DNA of 17,640 bases, taken from Candidatus Poribacteria bacterium. GTDB lineage: Bacteria; Poribacteria; WGA-4E; DTYX01. The notes below the pieces were generated by a model. That model saw nothing but the letters and a program-made list of their open reading frames with translations, was not told where the DNA came from and ran no database searches. Shown here piece by piece: positions 1-9,300 of the stretch (positions within the stretch are counted from its first letter, which is position 1; each line of letters begins with the position of its first letter). The DNA is taken from assembly GCA_012961655.1 (NCBI GenBank), contig DTYX01000143.1, forward strand, positions 1 to 17,640, given 5' to 3'. The position numbers were made by a program, and so were the translations under genes.

Positions 1-1
1 A

Positions 2-64
2 CACCATAAGATATACGAATTAATAAATCAAAAACCAACATCCGTGGCTGAAGATGTTATCTAA
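2..64 (+). CDS. Possible C-terminal tail of an upstream gene (partial)
   Basis: One frame is open from the window edge to a TAA at 62-64 and reads HHKIYELINQKPTSVAEDVI. The composition looks like a helical protein tail and the other two + frames close at once, but 20 codons are too few to prove coding. No family can be named. If real, it would end about 60 bases before the promoter of the giant gene. No terminator hairpin is visible after it. Confidence 0.25.
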   Translation, partial: HHKIYELINQKPTSVAEDVI

Positions 65-117
65 AACTATTGAAACTTATTTAACAGCGCAGTCTGGGGA
101 ATTTCTGAAAATTCTTA

Positions 118-154
118 ATTTATATTGACATATAAATGAATATTATGTTATACT
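118..154 (+). promoter_or_regulatory. Sigma70-like promoter of the giant secreted-protein gene
   Basis: A perfect -35 TTGACA lies at 125-130. After an 18-bp spacer comes TATACT at 149-154 (5 of 6 matches), preceded by TG at 146-147 (extended -10). The -35 is framed by a perfect 8-bp inverted repeat, ATTTATAT at 118-125 and ATATAAAT at 130-137, with four bases between. This could be an operator but may simply reflect AT richness. Transcription would start near 161, leaving a leader of about 225 bases. The sequence match is direct; activity is inferred. Confidence 0.6.
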
Positions 155-375
155 ATACAGATATACTTAGACTCTGTAAATATTTGTGAATTGCAAATTA
201 TATCTAGAAACTCTATGTTTCTTACCCAATTTTCTGTTACCCCCCTTGAAATTAGGGAAGGAAACTCTTAATGACAGAAACAAGAGAATTTTCTTCCAGA
301 TTGGATGTAAGTCCCAAAATAGGATTCTTTTCAGAATTTATGTCCACTTTAACATCTTGACTATTTTCCATTTTT
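155..375 (+). other. AT-rich untranslated leader without a recognisable gene
   Basis: About 220 AT-rich bases lie between the promoter and the SD of the giant gene. I found no convincing coding sequence or known riboswitch pattern. Small structures visible are a 5-bp hairpin, ATTCT at 324-328 pairing with AGAAT at 333-337, and a C-run/G-run pair around 240-261. A long leader could allow post-transcriptional control of a very large mRNA, but nothing here identifies a mechanism. Confidence 0.4.
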
Positions 376-381
376 AGGAGG
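376..381 (+). promoter_or_regulatory. Perfect Shine-Dalgarno of the giant gene
   Basis: AGGAGG stands five bases before the ATG at 387-389. It fixes the start, which is also followed directly by a classical signal peptide. Confidence 0.9.
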
Positions 382-386
382 AATAA

Positions 387-3300
387 ATGTCCAGAAATAG
401 TTTGTTTGTAGGATTAATAATTTTAGCGTTGGTAACCCTGTGCCCGTCGACGCCAGCTTGGTCCCAGCAATCAGGCGCTGTCTCTTTTGGAGACGCCGCT
501 GATATAAAAATGTCGGCGCCCGCAAACCTGGTAGCAGGCACTGTTTTGACTGCTGACTTGGCTATCGCTGGTGAAGTGACAATAACATTAACGAATCTAG
601 ACACTGGCCAATCTGAATCTATATCAACAGGTTCCGACGGCGCTTCTATTTCGATGGAAATTGTTTTTGACAGCTTAGGGTTGCCCCCCGGTTCATATCT
701 GATAGAAGAGATTTTTGTGGGAACTGTGGTCGGCACTAGTCCTTTTATCAGTTTTGACCCCTTAGAGCTGAGCGCTGAATTTGATAGTTGGGAAACTTAC
801 ATTCCCAATGGCGCGACAATTACACTCAACGCCTCGGCAAGTGGAAGTGGTAGTATCGATGGCGACCTAACCGGCGGAACCGGGTTTTTAGACCCCATCC
901 CGGCGAATATTTGGGCTCTTCCTATAACACTGCAGAAAGACGTTAAGGGACCGCCTAAGCCCGATATTATCGAATTTAGCTTGTCATTTGACGCAACCTT
1001 GAATAAAGATACATTTATCATTCTGCCGGAGAATGAACCGCCTGTCCTTGCCGGTGTAACCATTGGAGTCAAAGTAGATGACACTTTTGACCCTGCGGCT
1101 ACAGCCTATACAGATAGCGTTTTAGGCGTTGTATCCATCGATGCGACGGATGATTTCACTCCGGCGGATAGTTTGAAAAAAATCTACAAATGGTTGAAAA
1201 ATGGAACGGAAATCTCCGGCGCAACCGGCGCGACTTTGGACGGCGCGGACTTCAATAAGGATGATACCATCTCTCTCGAATTGGTCGTTGAGGACAGCGG
1301 CGGTCTACAGAGCAGTTCTGTGGTCAGCAATGATATAACCATCGCTGATAGCCCGCCATCCAAACCGGAAGTGGTAATCGTCGCCAGAGGCGCGCCCGCG
1401 GGCACACCTCTGACGCGTGAAAATGACCTCTTCTGCCAAATCATAACTGAAAGTATTGACCCCGATGCGGGCGATGTTGTCACTTATAACTATGAGTGGA
1501 GCAAAGATGGAGTCGTCCAACCAGCGTTGGCCGATGCTGTTGTATCCAAAGAGCTCTTCCAGAAAAATCAGGTGTGGAAATGTACCGTCACTCCAGTTAG
1601 CGCGGGAGTGGAAGGCGAAATGGCGGAAGCGGAAGGAGCAATCGAAAACGCTCCCGTAAAAATCGACGAAATAGGCGATAAAACGGTAACTGAAACTTTT
1701 ACCCTCGATTTCACACTTCCAATCGTAGATGCGGATGGAGATGGAGATATAAATAAACCGACCTTCGCAATTAATCCAGTTCCTGAAGAGGCGCCTGAGA
1801 TAGTCCTCGGTTCCTACAAATTCGTTTGGACGCCCAGTCGGAACGACAGCGATGACGAAACGGGTTCTAAAGTCTATGAAATTACTATCACCGTTTCTGA
1901 TATAGATGGCGCGACTGCTGAAACGACATTCATCGTTACAGTTAATAATCTCAATCGACCCGTCGTTATCGAGGTAACTGGCAATACTGCGTCAACGGGA
2001 GCCGGCGACCCAATAAATCTAACCGTTACCGTTACTGATGATGACCCAAGTCCGCCGTCGTTATGGACCTATTCAGTTTCGGCGGAGGTGATTTCTCCCG
2101 CCGGCGCTCCGCTCGGTTCGCTCACCGCCGCAATCAATGACTTCAATAACAAAGCCGAAGCTGAAGACACCGACCAGAAGGAAAGAACCTTCTCTTGGAC
2201 GCCGAATAGGGGCGATGAAGGCAAGAATTTCCGCCTCCGATTTACGGTGAAAGATAATGGCACTCCGGCGCCCAGCGCTGACCAGGAGACCGTCGCTATC
2301 AGCGTCGCCGCCAATCAAGCCCCAACCTTGTCGGTGACTAAAGATGGCGAACCGGTTGGCGATGCGCCTATCTTCATAAAGGAGAATGAATCTCTCACAT
2401 TGAATCTCACTGGCACTGACCCGGATGTCGCGGACATTGTCTCGTTATCAGCGGTATCAGTTCTGATTGATGACGGCATTGCCACTTTCGCCGCGACTGA
2501 TGGCAATCCGGCCACAGGAACTTTTACCCTTTCGGGAAGCGATGAAACACCGATACCGCCGGGACTGTATTCCGCGGCTTTTACCGCCACTGATGAACCG
2601 TCTAATCCAGATAACCCACTCACCGATAGCCGGACGGTAATCATAAATGTCGAGGATGTCAATGAGTCGCCTGAGTTTCTCTCAACGCCGGTAACACAGG
2701 AAGTTAATGAAACCGAGACGGTGAGCTTTACGGTTGAAGCTCAAGATAATGATGGCGATGTTTTGACCATATCCGCTCAAGCAGTAGACGCTGACGGTTA
2801 TCCCGTGGATTTGCCCGCCAGTTCACAGTTATCCAGTCTAAATTTCGACCCCGTTACTGAAGTCTACAGCCGGACGTTTACCTGGACGCCAGGATACGAC
2901 GTGACAAAAGAGGGCAGAACTATCACAGCGGCGCGCATCGTTTTCACCGCGGATGACGGCCGCGGCGAAGATAATAGCACCTCTGAGCAGACCTGGGTGA
3001 TAAGGGTTACCGATAAAAACCGCGCTCCCGTGATTTTGGAGATAGCGGACGTCACGCCGATAAACGAAGGTGAAACGTTATCTGTTACCGTCACCGTGAA
3101 AGATGACGATAAGGAATTAGTCACCATCTCATCGACTGATTTGCCCGGCGGAGACAGTTTTACGTTGGGCGCGTCGAGCTTCGATAGCGATACAGGAATT
3201 ACAACCCAGGAGATGACCTGGACCGCGCCTTTTGATGTCGCTACCGCTGCTGACCCAGTCGTCTCTCAAGCTGTCACCATTACAGCCGATGATGGCAATC

Positions 3301-6300
3301 CTGAGAATAACACGGACAGTGAAGATATCAACGTAGTTGTGAACAACGTGAACCGACCTGTCGAATTGACCATATCGAGTAATTCACCCATCGACGAAGG
3401 CGATGAAATGCAGGTCACGGTGGAAGGCGCTGACCCCGATGTCGAAGATAAAATCAGTCTGGAACTGATTGGCTTCCCAGGCACTAAAATAGACTTCGAC
3501 TCGCATTCAGGTTCTCATATCTTTACCTGGACGCCTGGATACGATGTAGTTACCGGTACAGCGACATCTATAGACATCGAGTTGACCGTCAAAGGCGATG
3601 ACAATAATGATTTGCCAAATAGTGTCGTTACGGAATTTTACACCGTCACTGTGAACGACAAAAACGACCCGCCGGTGCTACCGGAAACTTTATCCGCGAC
3701 AGTAGAGGAAGGTCAGATTCTGATTATTGGCCCGACTGGCGCGCCTGTGCCAGAGGACGCCATATTTGCCGCAATAGACGTAACCGGCAACGCAGACAAT
3801 GACCCGCTTGACTATTCGGTTACCGACGCGCCCAGCGGTTTAACCCTCGCTGGAGCAATAGCTTCATGGCAACCGGGATATGACCAATCCGGCGTGTACG
3901 TTTTCAATTATAACGCGACCGATGTGCGCCTGGATGCCGAAGGCAATCCGAAGACCGGCGGCGCCGCGCCGCAGACAGCGACGACGGAGGTTACCGTTGA
4001 GGTCACTGAGGCAAATAGACCGCCTAAGTTGGACGCAGTCGGCAATTTAGCCTTTGTCGCTGGTCAACCAAACACCCATACTTTTACCGCATCTGACCCA
4101 GACCCTGGCGATAATCTCTTCTACAGTTCTCCGAATCTCCCCGCTGGAGCGACTCTAAATGAGACGACGGGTGAGTTGAATTGGACGCCGATAAATCCGG
4201 ACGATATCGGCGAACATGATGTAACCGTTGAAGTCAGAGACCGCGCCGACCCAGCGGACCCAGATGTGCTGACCGATTCTGAATCCTTCACTATCGCTGT
4301 CGGAATTGCCGAAGACCAACCGCCTGTAATATCAAACATCGCAGTTAGTAGCGACGATTCAAACCCCGACGGTGTAGCGGGTCAAATCGACGAAACTGAA
4401 ACCGCTATTGTCACCTTTGATGTGAACGACCCAGACGGCGACCCTATAACTCCCAGCGCTGCTTTGTTGACCTCAGGAGGTGCGGTGACCGTTACACCTA
4501 TTACAGATGATGAGGATAATGTAATAGGCGCAAGGGTTGAATGGCTGACAGATTTTGGCGATGCCGGCGACCATAAGCTGGAACTGAAAGCCGCGTCTAC
4601 TGGCGTGAGCGGTGTCGAATTGTCCGATACAGAGATAGTCGGTTTTACCGTCAACAAATTCAACCGATTGCCACAGGTCAGCGATGTCGCTATTTCACCT
4701 GACCCTCCAACGGGGGCTGATAATTTAACCGTTAGTTATACTTTTTCTGATGAGGACGGCGATGTTGAAAATGGCACGGAAATCAGATGGTACAAAGGCG
4801 CTGCTGAAGAACCTGGACGCGGCGATGAGGTAACGACTCTGCGCAATGCTCGCGTCGTATCATCGGCGTTAACCGCTCCCGGTGACAAATGGACGGTCAC
4901 GGTAAATCCGAGCGACGATGGCGGCAAGACGTTCGGATACGAATCGGGCGCAGAACCTTCGGACACAATAGTTATTTCAGATACGCCGCCGGAATTTAAA
5001 AGCGCATCGGTTTCGCCATCTGAAGGCATCGTCGCCACCGAATTTGAATACAGCGTCATTTACGAAGACAAAGACAACCAGGCTCCCGATAGCGTGGTCG
5101 TCAATATCGCCAGCCCAGAGATTACCCTGCCAATGATAAAAGATTCGGCGGATAGCGATTTCACCGATGGCGTCGAATATACTGCCACGATATCCGGTCT
5201 GAAAAAGCTGCCAGAGGGGGAGAACCACACTTATACCTTTGTCGCCACTTATGACAGTTCGGAGATTACCTCTGGCCCTCATGTCGGACCGACAATCGAA
5301 GATAGTCCTGCTGTCGTCAGCTCAGTTACGACATCTGGGAATACGGGCGATATCGCCATCTCCTACAACCTGACCGACCTCGATGGCGAGCGCGCCAACA
5401 TTCGGCTCGATTATAGCGACAGCGGCGGCTTAATTTGGGTGCAGAACGCGGTAAGCAAGAACAATGTCGCCCCAGGCGCCGGCTTGAGTTTAATCTGGTC
5501 ATCCCCCGCGGGCGTCGACAAGAAGAGCTATCTGGTCAGAGTTGTGCCCAACGGCGAAATCGAAAATGCTGGGATTTCTAGCTCCTTTGTCATCGACAAC
5601 AGAGAGCCAGACGCGCCGACGATAAGTTCGATAGGCGGAAGAGCAGTCACCGATGGCGCAATTGACGGCGGGAATGTCTTTGGTCCAAGCTTCAGCGTCG
5701 TGGGCGCTGGAGAAGCGAACGCGGAAGCGCGCGGCTACGGCTCGGCCACATTTACGGCGCCCATTGACGCCAGCGGTAATTTCTCAATCGCTTTTTCGGG
5801 ATTATCCGATGGCGAACACACAATCAACGTAACTGTTTTCGACGGCATCCATGAGAGCGAACCGACATCACTTCAGATTATAGTGGATACCGTTCCACCG
5901 ACGATTGAAGTTATATCTCCCACTGATGGAACAGAAGTTTCCAATCGAACGCCGACATTCAAAGCGCGCGTAGAGGATGTCGGCAGCGGTCTGGAATCGC
6001 ATACCGTGTCAATCGCTAAAACGACGTATACCATGGCGTATAATATCGCCGATAAAACGGCATCCTACACTTTACCTCAAGAGGCCGCCTTAGGGCAAGG
6101 AGTGAGTTACACGACGGTCTTTGAAGCAACAGATAAAGCCGGGCTTATCACTCGAGCTACCGTCAACTTTACGGTGAATATAGGCGCCGCGGACAAGATT
6201 CCGCCAGTTATCGGCAACTTAACACCTACCGGTTTCGTCACAACCACTGAATTTTCAATCAGCGCCAGAGTGGTCGATTCGGAATCCGGTGTAAATAATG

Positions 6301-9300
6301 AATCCGGTTACGGCGTCAAAATTAAGAAGATGAAGAGCGCCGATGGCACAGATGTCTCGGCGACGACGCCGGAAAATACTTTATCCGCCACGATAAGTCC
6401 CGTCAGCGCGTCAGAAAGCATCATCAGCGCGCCGGTAACCGAGGGAGATTTAACATCTACCTCAACGGTGAGCGGCGAATATCGGATAACCGTTGAAGCT
6501 GCCGATAAAGCTACGCCGGAACCCAATAAGGCTCAGGCTATCTGGACGATTATGGTGGATGTTGACGCCCCCGACCCGATTAGCTTCGACCCGTCGATTC
6601 CGACCCTGACCAATCAGTCAACTATCCCTATAATGGGAACTGCAGAACCCAATTCAACCGTTTCCATCTCAGTCAATAGCGGTGCGCCGATAGAGACCAC
6701 CGCAGATGGAATTACGGGCGACTTCACCGTATCCAGCGTCAGCTTATCGCGCGAAGGACGAAATACCATCAGTGGCACCGCTACTGACGCCGCTGGCAAT
6801 AGCAGCCCAGCGACAACTCTCAACATCATCAGAGATACCGTACCGCCGCTGATTTTCGACCCCAACCCCGCATCGGGCGCGGTCATCAGTGACGCTCAAC
6901 CGACCATCTATCTGACAATCATAGACGCTTACGGCATCAATGAAGACAGCATCCAATTTAGCTTTGATGGCAACCCCGTTAGCTTCACCTACGATAGTGA
7001 TTCAGGTCAATTGAGCTACCAGACGGAAGAACCATTCACGGAAACCGGCACACACACGTTCTCAGCGAGTGTAGAGGATATGGCTGGCAACCAATCCGCT
7101 GAATTTTCCAGTAGCTTCCTGTATCAAGTTGGTCTGGAAGACACTATGCCGCCAGTGATTAGCAACTTCCATAGCACAGGAATCGACACGGTTTCCGCGA
7201 CCGTGTCTGATAACATTGAGGTTGCTGACATCACCATACAGGCGACCGGACCGGCTGGCACTGCTGAGATTCCTCACGGCGCGGCGCTTCCCGCAAGCTC
7301 TGTGGACCTGGAATTTAGCTTCAATGTCCCGGAATTACAGGATGGCGGAGAACTGCCGGACGGTGAATATAACATCACCATCTACGCTGAGGATGGCGCC
7401 GGCAACTACGACCAAAGAACGCTCGCTGTCGAGAAGGATACCACGACACCAGCGCCGTCATTGAGCTACGCGCTAGGCTCCGGTGATGTCGTCGGGGACG
7501 ATGGCAGAATATACACCAGTAACTCTCAAATCCTCGTCCAGGGCTCTGATGTGGAAGCGGGAGCTCTGGTAACAGTATATAAAAATGACATACCTTACGG
7601 TACTGCTGTCGCCAGTAGCGCTATCGAGATGTCCGTCGCGCTTACTTTGGGCGCGAATGAAATTAAGGCGAAAGCGGAAGATATCAAGGGCAACGAAAGC
7701 GAAGATTCAAATATTCTCAATGTCACCCTTGACCTTACGCCCCCATCAATTAGCGGCCCCAGCATCGTAAACAGCGCTGGCGATGTAACAGGGAAAGCAA
7801 CTAACGATGGCGCAATTACGGTTAATTTCACCGTCGTCGAAGCGCAAGACGAAACTAATGTCGGCGTTGAACAGACCAGTTTAACGATTAAACAGGATGG
7901 CATTCCTCTGTCAACTATTCCGAATCCTGTTACGCCAGTGGAGCTAAATCTCTCCGCAGATGGCGAATACACCTTCATCGTAGAAGCGGAAGACGCGCTG
8001 GGTAATGAATCCAGTGCGCAAGCAGAGGTCATTCTGGATACCGAAGAACCGACGGTTACTATCAATACGCCGAGCGGAGACACAACCGCGTCTACTTTTC
8101 CCAATATCACGGCGACTATCGACGGTTTTGACCTCGATATAAGCAGTATTGAGATGTGGCTCAGTTCCGGAAAAGAGACTGAGGAAGCGGCTAACACCAC
8201 CGCCGACGGTGATGTGGTTACGCACGTCTTCATCGCAACTGCAGGGGGCGGAAGTGTAAGCTACATCCCCAGTGTTGAACTTGAGGATGGCAAATACTAT
8301 AGAGTTGAAGTCGTGGTTTTCGACCTCGCTGGAAATCAAGCTCTCGCTTCAAAAATTTTCCAGGTGGTCGCCGGCGATGACGAGATTGGTCCTATAATAA
8401 CCCAACTTATTCCCCCACCTGATGGTACCATCAGTTCCGATGAGTTACAGGCTATCGCCTTCTTCTTAGCCGATGAATTTAGCGGTGTAGACCCAGCGAC
8501 AGTCCTAATTGAGATTAATGGCTATTTCTACACCTTAGAGGAATTGTTGGGCGAGGCGGAAATCGCGACCTTCAGGGAGACGGGCTTGGTGGTGATTCAT
8601 TTCAGAAATCTCCGCCTCTTGCAGCGGCGACCCGCTCTAGGCCCATTGGATTTGAGCCAATTAGAACGGCCAACCTCTCTGTCAAGTGGAAAGAACACTG
8701 TCAGAGTGCAAGTAGCAGACAAAGTTGGTAATATCAGTGAGGTACAGTGGAGTTTCAGCGTCGTTACCGAAAAACCGAAAACGCCAATTTTGCAGGATAT
8801 CGTCAGTCCGATTTCAGAGACCGCGATTACGGTTGAAGGTACAGTGCCCGATGTTGTAGTGACGAATCCCGTTTCCGTTGTTGTTACTGTGGATGGCGCT
8901 ATAGTCGGCAAAGGTCTGGTTAATCCAGATAATGGTAGCTTCATAGTTGAAGATGTATCGCTCTCAGCGGGCGCAAATAGCATAAGAGCTTATGCCATTG
9001 ATAGCGTAGGCAATCAGAGTAAACTCACCAGTCCCGTCGAAGTTACCGTTGATAGTGTGCCACCGGTTGTGACGATAGAACCGCTGCCAGAAGTGACCAA
9101 TCAGTCTCAAATCACGGTACAAGCTGCTATTAGCGACAACACCTCATACCCGATATCCGCGGTCAATATTGTCCTCAACGGCGAGACTGAATCAGCGACG
9201 CCAACGGCGAAATTGGAGATACCAGTCACGTTGCAATCAGGTTCTAATACAATAGTAATCGAAGCCTTTGACGCCGCAGGCAACAGAGGCGTTTCCGATG

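Noticed and set aside
236..262. Degenerate copy of the C-run/G-run repeat in the leader
   Set aside because: CCCCCCTTGAAATTAGGG shares only the C-run and G-run with 9454-9490; too weak to call the same family.
186..377. 63-codon TTG-start frame in the leader
   Set aside because: No SD, AT-driven composition rich in Phe/Leu/Ile, and it overlaps the leader and SD of the giant gene.
1734..1760. Asp-rich DADGDGD stretch as an internal dockerin or EF-hand
   Set aside because: It fits the calcium-linker motif of cadherin-like repeats and lacks the second dockerin loop and helices.
7595..8233. 212-codon - strand frame inside the giant gene
   Set aside because: Ser/Val/Thr-rich shadow of the Asp/Thr/Gly-rich coding strand. 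The sense strand reads continuous Ig-like domains here.
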